From: Bacteroidales bacterium
GTDB taxonomy: Bacteria > Bacteroidota > Bacteroidia > Bacteroidales > UBA3824
Assembly: GCA_017417315.1 (NCBI GenBank)
Contig: JAFPZK010000030.1
Coordinates: 1 to 64,000, forward strand
DNA: 64,000 nucleotides
Reading direction: 5' to 3'
The notes below the pieces were generated by a model. It saw nothing but the letters and a program-made list of their open reading frames with translations, was not told the DNA's origin and ran no database searches. Each line of letters begins with the position of its first letter. The stretch's first letter is position 1. The position numbers and the translations under genes are program-made. This document shows positions 51,641-61,026 of this stretch, in pieces.

Positions 51641-53494
51641 GTGAAAAAATACATATTTTTATTAGGATTAGGTTTTGCGTTAAGTTGTTTTAACGCGGCA
51701 TTCAGCCAACAGATAGAAAAGTCCGAAAGTTTTATCATGCTTTTCGGAACAAAATACTACCTTCACACCATTAAAGAAGGGCAAACTCTTGAAACCATCG
51801 CCGAGGCTTACAACACGACGGTTCAGGAAATAAAAATGAACAATCAAGGGGTTCAGAATTTTCAGGCGGGCGTTTTGATAAAAGTTCCCGTCATAGCCGA
51901 TTCTGCCACCCCTGCCAACAAACAAGAGTTTGCATATCACAAAGTTGAACGCAAACAGACTTTGTATTCGATTTGCAAAAAATACGGTGTTACCGAAGAG
52001 GACATCTACAAATATAACCCTCAGGCAAGATTAGGACTTAAAACCGGCGAAACCCTTCAAATTCCCGTCGGCAAAAACGAAAATCCTGACCGCGAGGACA
52101 TCAACTTTATTTATCACACCGTAAAACAAAACGAGAGTTTCAACTCGATAAGCCAACTTTACGGCGTTGAAATTGCCGACATCGTAAAATACAACCCTCA
52201 GGCAAAATTCAATATGAAACCGGGCGACGTATTACGAATTCCAAAGATATACAGCAATTCCGAAGCCGACACTTCAACAATCGCTACTAACGACAACATT
52301 CCGTATTCTGACGACCTTATACGAAAAAAAGCAATGTTGAACGCCGATTATTGCGACTGTTCTACTTACAGATACAGTTTTTCAAAAACCTTGAAAATTT
52401 CTTTGATGTTGCCGCTTTTTCTTTCTGATAACAGAAGTCTGAGCGAGGGTTACAAAAGCGACCCCGCCAAAAATTCGTTAAAAAAGAACTCGGAAAGAAT
52501 TTACGAATTTTACGAAGGCTTTTTGATTGCCGTTAAAGAGTTTCAACAGGAAAACCGCAACATTCAGATTAACGTCTACGATACAAGAAACAGCACGTCG
52601 GTAACGGACGAAATTTTGATGAAACCTGAACTGAAATCCACTGACCTTATTATCGGTCCGCTTTATACGGACAACGTTGCAAAAACTGCTAAATTTGCAA
52701 ACGCCAACCAAATTCCGATGGTTTCGCCCTTTGCAGTAAGAAACGCGCTTTTGAACGACAATCCGTATTTGTTTCAGTTTACGCCCTCGGCAGCGGCATC
52801 AATATATGAATCGACGGACTTTTTCGGCATGCACGAAAACGCCCGCGTAATAGCGGTTCACGGCGGCACGCCCTCAGAACTCGAACACATAAAATATTAT
52901 AAAGAAAATCTGACGAAAAATTTAATCAACGACAACAAAGTTCCGGGCTTGATTTTCAAGGAAATAGACTTCAACAACGGCGGGCTTGCAAGGATAACCG
53001 AAGCGATGTCTCCGACCGAAAATAATATTATACTTATTCCGGGTAACGACGAGGTTTTGATAACAAAAATCATCAATCACCTGACAACGCTTCAAAAAAC
53101 CGAAAAATACAAAGTCGTGCTTTTCGGCTCTCAAAGTTGGGAACGTTATTCAAACATCGACATCGAATTTTTACAAAGCATGAGTTTTAGTTTCCGCAGT
53201 CCGAGTTTTATAGATTACGGCAATGACAAAGTAAAGAATTTTGTCTCGCAGTTCCGCTCTCTTTACAACGCCGAACCGGGCATTTACGGTTTTTCGGGTT
53301 ATGACATCGCCAAATTTTTCATCGGCGAACTCGTAAAACACGGAAAATATTTTCAGTTTTGTCTTAACGGAGAAGAAAAAGGCTTGGTTTATAAGTTCAA
53401 TTTTCAGAGGGTGAACCCCGCCGGCGGCTTTGAAAACCGCAGCAATTACGTTTTGAAATACGGCGAAAATTTCACGATAGAACCCGCATATTAA
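51641..53494 (+). CDS. LysM-repeat protein with periplasmic amino-acid-binding-like domain
   Basis: A 617-residue exported protein with a signal peptide (1-22, ending near FSQQ). Three LysM domains follow at about 38-85, 97-143 and 156-205 (each with the pattern YHxVxxxxTLxxIxxxYG...IxxxN). From about 240 the fold is that of a type 1 periplasmic binding protein of the branched-chain amino acid type (LMLPLFL; IIGPLYTDNVAKTAKFAN; GFSGYDIAKFFIGE). LysM should fix it to peptidoglycan. The start is GTG. It follows the large barrel protein by 25 bases and may be made with it. Confidence 0.85.
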   Translation: MKKYIFLLGLGFALSCFNAAFSQQIEKSESFIMLFGTKYYLHTIKEGQTLETIAEAYNTTVQEIKMNNQGVQNFQAGVLIKVPVIADSATPANKQEFAYHKVERKQTLYSICKKYGVTEEDIYKYNPQARLGLKTGETLQIPVGKNENPDREDINFIYHTVKQNESFNSISQLYGVEIADIVKYNPQAKFNMKPGDVLRIPKIYSNSEADTSTIATNDNIPYSDDLIRKKAMLNADYCDCSTYRYSFSKTLKISLMLPLFLSDNRSLSEGYKSDPAKNSLKKNSERIYEFYEGFLIAVKEFQQENRNIQINVYDTRNSTSVTDEILMKPELKSTDLIIGPLYTDNVAKTAKFANANQIPMVSPFAVRNALLNDNPYLFQFTPSAAASIYESTDFFGMHENARVIAVHGGTPSELEHIKYYKENLTKNLINDNKVPGLIFKEIDFNNGGLARITEAMSPTENNIILIPGNDEVLITKIINHLTTLQKTEKYKVVLFGSQSWERYSNIDIEFLQSMSFSFRSPSFIDYGNDKVKNFVSQFRSLYNAEPGIYGFSGYDIAKFFIGELVKHGKYFQFCLNGEEKGLVYKFNFQRVNPAGGFENRSNYVLKYGENFTIEPAY

Positions 53495-53541
53495 GAAATC
53501 GTAAATTTTTAAAAAATGTGCGTACAATGAATAATATTTTC

Positions 53542-53549
53542 TATATTTG
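53542..53549 (+). promoter_or_regulatory. -7 element (TATATTTG) before the DUF2795 gene
   Basis: TATATTTG lies 51 bases before the ATG. The upstream element is not clear. Confidence 0.4.
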
Positions 53550-53600
53550 CGCGATTTTTTAAAAAAAGGATTTCTAACAATAAAATAAACGTATAACGCT

Positions 53601-53822
53601 ATGTATTGGACACTTGAATTAGCAACAAAATTGGAAGATGCGCCATGGCCGGCAACAAAAGACGAACTTATTGACTACGCCATGCGTTCGGGGGCTCCGA
53701 TGGAACTGATAGAGAACCTTCAAGAAATTGACGATGACGGCGAAATCTACGAGGGCATAGAGGACATTTGGTCTGATTACCCGAGCAAAGAAGATTTCTT
53801 CTTTAACGAAGATGAATATTAA
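53601..53822 (+). CDS. DUF2795 family small acidic protein
   Basis: A 73-residue, strongly acidic protein, nearly identical in type across Bacteroidota: MYWTLELATKLEDAPWPATK, ending DYPSKEDFFFNEDEY. No function is known. It is likely abundant or important given its conservation. It has its own promoter-like sequence and a strong terminator, so it is a single-gene unit. Confidence 0.9.
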   Translation: MYWTLELATKLEDAPWPATKDELIDYAMRSGAPMELIENLQEIDDDGEIYEGIEDIWSDYPSKEDFFFNEDEY

Positions 53823-53830
53823 AAACCTAC

Positions 53831-53864
53831 AAAAACGGCTGCCCCAAAAAGCAGCCGTTTTTTT
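53831..53864. terminator. Intrinsic terminator between DUF2795 and DUF4112 genes
   Basis: Stem CGGCTGC (53835-53841) with GCAGCCG (53850-53856), extended by A/T pairs, then eight T. On the other strand it is followed by an interrupted T run, so it may work both ways. Confidence 0.85.
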
Positions 53865-53885
53865 TGCAATTTTTTTCCGTTAAAA

Positions 53886-54464
53886 TCATCCCTTACACCC
53901 TAACACTCCGTAAAACGTTGAAATTGCGATGTATACGGCTTTGAAAAGGAAATAGCACGCCACTGCAAACACCGCTATTCCGACTGCTGACTTCACGGCA
54001 TCGCGTTTTACCTTTTTGATAATTTTTTCATCGTCTTCCACATAACCGACAATCAGAGCGTAATTCTTGGAATACGCCCTGTGAAAAAAGTCCAAAGCAT
54101 CACCTACCCACGGAACAAGACCTATAAGACAGTCTAACAACGTGTTATAAAGCACTGCCAATGTCAGAGCCAACGACTTGATTTTGAACATACTAACATA
54201 CAAAAATGGTAACGCCAAAACTCCCGTCAAAATATCACCGATTTCAGGTACGACAAAACCCAAAATACCGTCCACGAAATATTTGTCAAACAACTTTGAA
54301 ATACCTTTCACTAATTTGTATGACGGCTCTTTTTCAAGCAGTTCTTTGGCTTTTTCCTTTTTTTGACGGCGGATTTCTTCGTGCGAAAGCGCAACCTCAA
54401 TTTCCTCTTTTTCTTCGCTCGTCGTTAAACCTAAATCACGTTTAACTTCTTCTCTCCTACTCAT
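53886..54464 (-). CDS. DUF4112 membrane protein
   Basis: A 192-residue protein. The first 55 residues are charged and probably cytoplasmic (EEIRRQKKEKAKELL). The DUF4112 core follows: FVVPEIGDILTGVLALPF, then LYNTLLDCLIGLVPWVGDALDFF with the repeated P-x-x-GD pattern, then a C-terminal hydrophobic helix near 163-183. The function is unknown. It lies 6 bases after the coiled-coil protein gene, and the two seem to be one operon. Confidence 0.82.
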   Translation of the reverse strand: MSRREEVKRDLGLTTSEEKEEIEVALSHEEIRRQKKEKAKELLEKEPSYKLVKGISKLFDKYFVDGILGFVVPEIGDILTGVLALPFLYVSMFKIKSLALTLAVLYNTLLDCLIGLVPWVGDALDFFHRAYSKNYALIVGYVEDDEKIIKKVKRDAVKSAVGIAVFAVACYFLFKAVYIAISTFYGVLGCKG

Positions 54465-54470
54465 TTTAGT

Positions 54471-56504
54471 TTAGATTTCAAGAGTTTTTTTGCCTGAAAG
54501 AAAATCGTCCCAATCCTCTGCGCTGAAATTTACAGTCCCTTCCAAAAGTTGTAACAAACCGGTTTTCAAATCGTCCTTGTTTTGAGCCGTGTTGATTTGC
54601 TTTGCAAGGCTTACAAGTGCGGCATTTTTGTCGTCAATCAGTTTCATTTTTTCCTCAAATTCCGCCTTTATCTTATTGAACTCGTTTTCGTAATGCTCGT
54701 TAGAGAGTTTATAATTGAGTTTCATTGCCTCTAACTGCGCTAACTGATTGCAAAGTTCAAAACCTTTTTCGAGAACCTCTTTCGTCTCCGGCTTGGTCTC
54801 CTTCTGAATGTCTTTCTTTATGTTTTCTTTGAAATCATTAACCGCCTGAGCCAAATTTTCCGGCAGTTTTATATCGTCAAACTTTTTAACATCAACCGTC
54901 TTCAAAAGTCTGTCATCAAGTTTTGACGACGAAATTTCTTTTGCAACCATAAGAAGTTTTACAATATCTTCTAAATGCGCAACAATTTGCGCTTTTGTAT
55001 TTTCGTCAGCGGTGATAATCGAAGATAGTTCCCTTGAAATCTCCTTTTGAACCGATTTCAATTCATCGTAACGCTTTTTATTTTTTTCGTAAAGTTCTTT
55101 TTGTTTCGCGAGTTCCTCACCGTCAATCTTAACGTCAACAATCAAATCTTCGTATTTTGAAACCAAAGGTCTGCAATTTTTTTCCCAATCATAAACAGCC
55201 CTTTCGTATTGCTTTTTCTTAGAGCCTAACGAAATGACATTTCCTAATCCCGAAGGCGGTTCGGGCTTTGTTTTTTTGGCTTCATTATATTGTTTTTCAA
55301 GACTTTGCAAAGTGTTATTGCAATCTTGTATGTGGCTTGAATAATAACTGAGGTTTTGAGAAGAATCTGCCAAACTTTTTTCCAAAGAGTGTAATTCTTC
55401 AAGAATTTCGTCCCTGCGTTTTTTCAACTCTTTTGCTCTTTCAGTAGAATAGACGGCGTTAGAGAGCCTCAAAAACTCCTCATCAAAAACCTCCGGCGCA
55501 GTCTTGGCAAAAATTTCTGCCTTAGGAATAAAAACGTCATTTATAGTTTTGAAAATTTCCGTCAATCTTACAGAATCCGATTTTATGACGGCAGCATCAT
55601 GAGCAACCGAGGCTTTTAATTCTTCGGCTTCTTTTTTTATCGACGAGGTTTGACCCGTACTTTTTATATAATGGGACAACATGTTGAGTCCGGCAACTAC
55701 GAGACCGAGCCTCTTGTCTTCAACGTTAGTGATTTGCGAAGCAGAAAGTTTCAATGCCGAGACAAAACCGTCAGAAATTTGAGAAGAAAGTTCGGTACAT
55801 TTTCCGAAAACCGAATTGTAAGAAAGTTCCGCACTTTTTAGCATAGATTCCGTGTCCAAAAACTCAATCTTGTCAAAATCAAATACTTCCGGCATTGTTG
55901 CCTTAATATTTTCGCCGAAAATATCCGTCAGCGACAAAGCATAACGGCGGAAAAGCATTGTGGCATTTTGTCTTACGTTAACAAAATCTTTGGTGAGTGT
56001 TTTTACCGAAGTTTTGGCCTCGGTATAAGATTTTGTCATAACGGAATATTTCTCAAAAACTGCCGTTGCTTCGTTTTTAACCTTTTCTATGGCGTTTTTG
56101 CCTGAAATAAAATTCAAAAGGTCAGAGGTTTTTTGAATAATTTCCTCGTTGAATTTTCCGCCCGTAATGTTTTGAAGCGCGGACAAATGCGTGTCAGAAA
56201 TTTTGAGTTTTTCTTTGAGAATTTCAAAAACGTCATTCTGTTTTCCCTCTTCCAGTAAAGCGGGAATTTTACATTCGTCAATTACGGGAGTATTTTTTTC
56301 GTTGTTGACAAGGCTCTTGAAAATATCCTTGTCAGAGGACTTTTGATAAGCCTCCCAAACGAGTTTTGAAATCAATTCAGAATCGTTTTCAATTCCGAAC
56401 TCTTTTAATTCCCACGCCAAATCGCTGCGGCTGAGAACGGTGTTATCCTTAAAATTTTGTTGGGCTAACTCCCTGATTTTATCGTAAATTTTCTGATTGT
56501 CCAT
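54471..56504 (-). CDS. Long coiled-coil protein of unknown function
   Basis: I do not recognise this 677-residue protein. It has no signal peptide or membrane segment. The first 60 residues look like a small helical domain (LAQQNFKDNTVLSRSDLAWE). The rest is almost entirely helical, with heptad-rich coiled-coil stretches at about 355-420, 440-520 and 600-660, and a short glycine-proline break (KPEPPSGLGNVISLGSKKK) near 413. The architecture resembles tether or SMC-like scaffold proteins without an ATPase head. Its likely partner is the DUF4112 membrane protein encoded next to it. Confidence 0.7.
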   Translation of the reverse strand: MDNQKIYDKIRELAQQNFKDNTVLSRSDLAWELKEFGIENDSELISKLVWEAYQKSSDKDIFKSLVNNEKNTPVIDECKIPALLEEGKQNDVFEILKEKLKISDTHLSALQNITGGKFNEEIIQKTSDLLNFISGKNAIEKVKNEATAVFEKYSVMTKSYTEAKTSVKTLTKDFVNVRQNATMLFRRYALSLTDIFGENIKATMPEVFDFDKIEFLDTESMLKSAELSYNSVFGKCTELSSQISDGFVSALKLSASQITNVEDKRLGLVVAGLNMLSHYIKSTGQTSSIKKEAEELKASVAHDAAVIKSDSVRLTEIFKTINDVFIPKAEIFAKTAPEVFDEEFLRLSNAVYSTERAKELKKRRDEILEELHSLEKSLADSSQNLSYYSSHIQDCNNTLQSLEKQYNEAKKTKPEPPSGLGNVISLGSKKKQYERAVYDWEKNCRPLVSKYEDLIVDVKIDGEELAKQKELYEKNKKRYDELKSVQKEISRELSSIITADENTKAQIVAHLEDIVKLLMVAKEISSSKLDDRLLKTVDVKKFDDIKLPENLAQAVNDFKENIKKDIQKETKPETKEVLEKGFELCNQLAQLEAMKLNYKLSNEHYENEFNKIKAEFEEKMKLIDDKNAALVSLAKQINTAQNKDDLKTGLLQLLEGTVNFSAEDWDDFLSGKKTLEI

Positions 56505-56531
56505 ACATAAAACGTGTTTAGATTAGTTTTT

Positions 56532-56539
56532 CAAATGTA
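56532..56539 (-). promoter_or_regulatory. -7 element (TACATTTG) before the coiled-coil gene
   Basis: On the minus strand TACATTTG lies 27 bases before the start. The -33 part is not evident. Confidence 0.4.
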
Positions 56540-56569
56540 GGACTTTTTTTTGAAAAGAAAAAATTTTTC

Positions 56570-56599
56570 TTGATTTTTATATAAAATTTCTTACCTTTG
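56570..56599 (+). promoter_or_regulatory. Promoter of the GH2 gene
   Basis: TTG (56570-56572), 19 bases, TACCTTTG (56592-56599), 38 bases before the ATG. No SusR- or ECF-type regulatory site is seen. Confidence 0.6.
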
Positions 56600-56637
56600 C
56601 CCGAAAGATCAAAAAAATTAAATAGCACTCATATCGT

Positions 56638-59262
56638 ATGAAAAAATTTTTTTCTTTACAATTAATTTTAATGCTGACGTTGACGACACTTTATGGTCAA
56701 AACCAAGAGCAGTTGTTGCTTAACGGCTGGCGTTTTCAAAAAGGCAACGTCGTAAACGCCGAAAAAACAAATTTCGACGATTCAAAATGGCAACAAGTTA
56801 CAATTCCACACGATTGGGCGATTTCGGGTCCTTTCGACAAAGAGATTGATAAACAAGTAGTTGCCATAGTTCAAAACGGAGAACAAGAGGCTACTGAAAA
56901 AACGGGACGTTCAGGCTCTCTGCCGTGGATTGGCGAAGGTTGGTATCGCACGAAATTGTCAATTCCTGACAATTACAATCATGCCGAATTGGTTTTTGAC
57001 GGCGCAATGTCAGAGCCGAAAATTTACATCGAAGGCAAACTTGCCGGTTATTGGGCTTACGGTTACAACACTTTTGCAATAGACATCACGCCTTATCTTC
57101 CCAAAAAAGACGGCAAAATTATTCACGGCAACTATTCGTTAGCAGTTCATTTACAAAATGTTGACGAATCAAGCCGCTGGTATCCGGGCGCAGGACTTTA
57201 CCGTCCCGTAAGGCTGAAACTCTCTCAAAAAACAGCCGTAAAAACTTTCGGAATTTTTGCGCGGACAACAAGAATTGACGGTATCAGCGATGATTTTCAG
57301 TCAGCAAAATCGGCACGCATTGCCGTAAACACGCAAATCCGCGTTGACGGTGATAAAAAATCAAACGTCAGAGTAAAACATTCACTCATAAGCGAAGGAA
57401 ATATTTTGACCTCAACGGAGACTTCAATGAACGACAGCCGTGAAACTTCGCAGGCACTCGTTGTCAACAATCCGAGGCTTTGGTCTCCCGAACAGCCGTA
57501 CCTTTATTCGCTTGTTACGGAAGTTTTTGAAGACGGCAAACTCGTTGACGTTCAGAAAACTACAATCGGAATCCGCAGCATAGAATACGGCGGCGAGGGT
57601 TTTCGTCTTAACGGCAAACTGACAAAATTTCGCGGTGTGTGTCTCCATCATGATTTAGGACCTCTCGGAGCGGCTTTCAACAAAACGGCTTTCCGTCGTC
57701 AAATAACACTTTTAAAAGACATCGGCTGCAACGCAATCCGCACGAGCCACAATATGCCCGCGCCTTGGCAGATGGACATTTGCGACGAAATGGGAATAAT
57801 GGTCATGGCTGAATCTTTTGATATGTGGGTATATCCGAAATGCAAAAACGGTTATGCTAAATTTTTTGAACAAGTTGACACTCAGTCGCCTAACGCGGAT
57901 TCCCGTCCGTGGTGGAAACGCGACATCGAAAATCTCGTTGTAGTTCACCGCAATCACCCAAGTATCGTGATGTGGAGTATCGGCAACGAAATCCCCGAAC
58001 AAAGCGGTGCTGACGGTCTTAAATACACCCGCGAAATGCAAAATTTTATCCACTCTCTTGACAATACGAGGCTTTGTACTCAGGGTCTTGACCGTGGCGA
58101 TGGTGCAATTTGGGCGGGAGTTTTTCAAGAAAGCGATGTCCCCGGTTTTAATTACCGTCTTCACGTTTATGACAAAGGACATGAAAATTCTCCAAGCGGA
58201 CTTGTTCTCGGCACTGAAACGGCTTCAACGGTTTCGAGCCGAGGCGTTTATAAATTTCCCGTTGAAGAAAATCACGGCGACGCATACGAGGACGGTCAGA
58301 TTTCGAGTTACGACCTTGAAAGTTGCATTTGGAGCAATCTTCCCGATGACGATTGGATTTGGCAGGACAAAGCACCGTGGGTAACGGGCGAGTTTGTTTG
58401 GACTGGTTTTGACTATCTCGGCGAACCGACTCCTTACGATGAATATTGGCCGTCAAGAAGCAGTTATTTCGGTATTTTTGACTTGGCGGGACTTCCGAAA
58501 GACCGTGCCTTTTTATACCGCGTACATTGGGCTCCTGAAAAGAAAACTTTACACGTTCTTCCGCATTGGACTTTTCCCGACCGCAAAGGGGAAATAACGC
58601 CGGTGTTTGTCTACACGTCATACCCCGAAGCGGAACTTTTTGTCAACGGCAAATCACAGGGACGTTTAAAGCACATTGACATGACCCTTGACGCTTACCG
58701 CGACAACCGCATTGACGTAAAAATGCCGTGGGGCGATATGTCGAAATTTGCCGACCCGAATGCTCCCGAAGGCAAAAACCGCCTTGACCGTTACCGCTTG
58801 CGTTGGATGAACGTTAAGTACGAGCCGGGTGAAATAAAAGTCGTAGCCTACGACGATAACGGCAACGCGGCAGAAGAAAAAATCATCAAAACAGCCGGGA
58901 AACCTCATCACATCGTTCTTAAAGCCGACCGCACGGTTTTGAAATCAACGCCTATGGAATACGGACTTTTTACGGACACACCCGATATGAGTTTCGTTAC
59001 GGTTTCGGTTGTTGACAAAGACGGCAACCTTTGTCCTGATGCGGTAAATCAACTGTCATTCAGAGTTACGGGCGCGGCAAAATTTAATTCTGTCTGCAAC
59101 GGTGATGCTACTTCGTTAGAGGTGTTTACGACACCGACGATGAAAGTTTTTCACGGAAAATTAGTAGTTGTAATTGAAGCAGGCAAAGAAAAAGGCGATG
59201 CAATATTAAATATAAAAGGCAACGGCTTAAAAGGTGCTGCAATGACAATCACGGTGGAATAA
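56638..59262 (+). CDS. Secreted glycoside hydrolase family 2 enzyme (beta-galactosidase-like)
   Basis: An 874-residue exported hydrolase with a signal peptide (1-20). The order is GH2 sugar-binding domain (LLLNGWRF... near 26-200), immunoglobulin-like domain (200-315), TIM barrel (from about 320), and a C-terminal region with DUF4982- and Ig-like parts. The acid/base glutamate is E451 in SIGNEIPE and the nucleophile E527 in LGTETAS. It could act on beta-galactosides, glucuronides or related glycans. No susC/susD or other glycan-utilisation genes are adjacent, so it is an orphan enzyme. A hairpin overlaps the stop codon. Confidence 0.9.
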   Translation: MKKFFSLQLILMLTLTTLYGQNQEQLLLNGWRFQKGNVVNAEKTNFDDSKWQQVTIPHDWAISGPFDKEIDKQVVAIVQNGEQEATEKTGRSGSLPWIGEGWYRTKLSIPDNYNHAELVFDGAMSEPKIYIEGKLAGYWAYGYNTFAIDITPYLPKKDGKIIHGNYSLAVHLQNVDESSRWYPGAGLYRPVRLKLSQKTAVKTFGIFARTTRIDGISDDFQSAKSARIAVNTQIRVDGDKKSNVRVKHSLISEGNILTSTETSMNDSRETSQALVVNNPRLWSPEQPYLYSLVTEVFEDGKLVDVQKTTIGIRSIEYGGEGFRLNGKLTKFRGVCLHHDLGPLGAAFNKTAFRRQITLLKDIGCNAIRTSHNMPAPWQMDICDEMGIMVMAESFDMWVYPKCKNGYAKFFEQVDTQSPNADSRPWWKRDIENLVVVHRNHPSIVMWSIGNEIPEQSGADGLKYTREMQNFIHSLDNTRLCTQGLDRGDGAIWAGVFQESDVPGFNYRLHVYDKGHENSPSGLVLGTETASTVSSRGVYKFPVEENHGDAYEDGQISSYDLESCIWSNLPDDDWIWQDKAPWVTGEFVWTGFDYLGEPTPYDEYWPSRSSYFGIFDLAGLPKDRAFLYRVHWAPEKKTLHVLPHWTFPDRKGEITPVFVYTSYPEAELFVNGKSQGRLKHIDMTLDAYRDNRIDVKMPWGDMSKFADPNAPEGKNRLDRYRLRWMNVKYEPGEIKVVAYDDNGNAAEEKIIKTAGKPHHIVLKADRTVLKSTPMEYGLFTDTPDMSFVTVSVVDKDGNLCPDAVNQLSFRVTGAAKFNSVCNGDATSLEVFTTPTMKVFHGKLVVVIEAGKEKGDAILNIKGNGLKGAAMTITVE

Positions 59263-59276
59263 AAAAATATTCCACC
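59253..59276. terminator. Hairpin at the end of the GH2 gene
   Basis: A perfect 9-base stem (GGTGGAATA with TATTCCACC, 6-base A loop) that includes the stop codon. There is no long T run after it, so termination strength is uncertain. It lies between two convergent genes. Confidence 0.5.
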
Positions 59277-59293
59277 TTAATTTCGTCTCATAT

Positions 59294-59986
59294 TTAGTAT
59301 AAAATATTTCCTTGTTCTGAGAATCGGATTTGCTGTCCTAACGACATTGTAACGGTTTCTTTTTGAACGGTAAAGGTTATTTTTTTTGCCAAATATCCTG
59401 ACAAAACCGCACCGCTTTCGCTGAATTTCACCGGCGAATTTGCTGAAATTATAAATTTAACGCCCTCAGCCGAGGTAAACTTAAAATTTGCCGAGGGCGT
59501 TATAAATCGTATTTTACCGCTCGCATAAAACTCCACGGGCGAATTTTCAGCAGAATAAATCACCTGATTATCAACCGTAACGGCAATACTTTCGTTAAGT
59601 GTCCCTCTGAAAACCAAGCCGTCGGAAGTAAAAAACACTCTTGTTCCGCGCTGAAATTCACGATACCTGCCGTCAAGACATTGCGCTAAAATATTAACAG
59701 ATAAAATTCCTTGCGTTACTTTGCCCTTAGAATTAAATTTCAAAACACCGGAAGGCGAAAACAAAACCAAAGGACCGGTAGTCCAAAGGTCGGTATCAAC
59801 GGCGGGAGTGCCTTCTATTACAAACCCTTTGCTGTCGGTTTTATAATGCGTACCACCCTTGAAAAGCATTTTTATGCCCGTAGTCTGCAACAAAGAATCT
59901 CTTTGAAGCGTGTCAATATGAATGCCGAAAGTCTTACAACTTATTGACAAAAACGCAATTAATATTAGTATTTTAAAAAATCCCAT
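59294..59986 (-). CDS. Secreted protein with repeated beta motifs, unknown function
   Basis: I do not recognise this 230-residue protein. The N terminus is a signal peptide (FFKILILIAFLSISCKTFG); a cysteine at 17 might allow lipidation, but the lipobox is poor. The rest consists of several imperfect repeats of the kind 'xVxFxxSGxVxxGxL', seen in VLFSPSGVLKFNSKGKV, VFFTSDGLVFRGTL, VEFYASGKIRF, VKFSESGAVLSGYL and IRFSEQGNIL. This suggests a repetitive beta-sheet or solenoid. The pattern resembles MORN-like repeats only loosely. It is convergent with the GH2 gene, and a link is unproven. Confidence 0.65.
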   Translation of the reverse strand: MGFFKILILIAFLSISCKTFGIHIDTLQRDSLLQTTGIKMLFKGGTHYKTDSKGFVIEGTPAVDTDLWTTGPLVLFSPSGVLKFNSKGKVTQGILSVNILAQCLDGRYREFQRGTRVFFTSDGLVFRGTLNESIAVTVDNQVIYSAENSPVEFYASGKIRFITPSANFKFTSAEGVKFIISANSPVKFSESGAVLSGYLAKKITFTVQKETVTMSLGQQIRFSEQGNILY

Positions 59987-59994
59987 AATAGCGG

Positions 59995-60025
59995 TTGCGG
60001 TTTTAACAAAAAAACATTACCTTTG
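59995..60025 (+). promoter_or_regulatory. Promoter of era
   Basis: TTG (59995-59997), 20 bases, TACCTTTG (60018-60025), 33 bases before the era start. Confidence 0.6.
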
Positions 60026-60058
60026 CCGCTGCAAAATTAAGTTTTTTTTTAATAATAT

Positions 60059-60955
60059 ATGGCTTTCAAATCAGGTTTTGTTAATATTGTCGGCAATCCG
60101 AATGTCGGAAAGTCGACCTTGATGAATATTTTAGTCGGTGAAAAACTATCTATCATTACCGCTAAAAGTCAGACAACACGCCACAGAATTATGGGCGTTG
60201 TTACAACTGACGATTATCAAATCGTATACAGCGATACTCCGGGCGTTTTAAAACCCGTTTACAAACTTCAAGAGAGCATGCTCAAATATTCTGAATCGGC
60301 TCTTGAAGACGCTGACGTAGTTCTCTATATCACTGACGTTTTGGAAACTAAAACCAAAAACAAGTTTTTTCTCGAAATGGTAAACCGCGTTGCGTGTCCC
60401 GTCATCATTTTGATTAACAAAATAGATTTGGCAGAAAGTCAGGACAAAGTTGTGGAAATCATCAACGAGTGGAAAACGCTTGTCCCGAAAGCCGAAATTT
60501 ATCCCGTCAGCGCGTTAATGAAATTTAATACGGAAAATATTTTGGACAAAATAGTTTCGCTCCTGCCCGAAAATCCGCCGTATTTCGAGAAAGACCGCTT
60601 GACCGACAAGCCGGAAAGATTTTTCGTTTCGGAAATCATCAGAGAAAAAGTTCTCGAAAATTACGACAAAGAAATTCCGTATTCTGTGGAAGTTGAAGTG
60701 GAAACATTCAAGGAAGAAGAAGAAATTATCCGCATACAGTCTGTCATAAACGTCATCAGAGAATCGCAAAAAGGCATCATAATCGGCAAACAAGGTTCAG
60801 CCTTAAAAAAACTCGGCTCTATGGCAAGAAAAGAACTCGAAGCGTTTTTCGGCAAGAAAATCTATCTCGAAATTTTCGTAAAAGTTTCAAAAGACTGGCG
60901 CGACAACAAAAACCGCCTGAAAAATTTCGGTTATGATGTCAGCGGAATCCAATAA
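60059..60955 (+). CDS. era: GTPase Era
   Basis: Essential GTPase in maturation of 16S rRNA and 30S assembly. G1 is GNPNVGKST at 12-20, G3 DTPG at 59-62, and G4 NKIDL near 120-124. The C-terminal KH domain contains the RNA-binding GKQGSALKKLGSMARKELE near 240-258. The length of 298 residues is standard. It has its own promoter and is followed 71 bases later by dnaN, also with its own promoter. Confidence 0.96.
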   Translation: MAFKSGFVNIVGNPNVGKSTLMNILVGEKLSIITAKSQTTRHRIMGVVTTDDYQIVYSDTPGVLKPVYKLQESMLKYSESALEDADVVLYITDVLETKTKNKFFLEMVNRVACPVIILINKIDLAESQDKVVEIINEWKTLVPKAEIYPVSALMKFNTENILDKIVSLLPENPPYFEKDRLTDKPERFFVSEIIREKVLENYDKEIPYSVEVEVETFKEEEEIIRIQSVINVIRESQKGIIIGKQGSALKKLGSMARKELEAFFGKKIYLEIFVKVSKDWRDNKNRLKNFGYDVSGIQ

Positions 60956-60960
60956 TTTTT

Positions 60961-60991
60961 TTTGCGGATAAAAAAAAACTCCGTAAATTTG
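60961..60991 (+). promoter_or_regulatory. Promoter of dnaN
   Basis: TTTG (60961-60964), 19 bases, TAAATTTG (60984-60991), 35 bases before the ATG. It is an exact consensus match. Confidence 0.7.
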
Positions 60992-61026
60992 CAACGAATT
61001 AAAATGTAAAAGAAAATTCAAGAAAA

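Noticed and set aside
58007..58384. Alternative frame of 125 codons within the GH2 gene
   Set aside because: It overlaps the catalytic barrel in another frame and shows no sign of coding.
59294..59986. Lipoprotein assignment for the secreted repeat protein
   Set aside because: A cysteine follows the hydrophobic stretch, but the preceding residues (LSIS) do not fit a lipobox well, so I left it as secreted.
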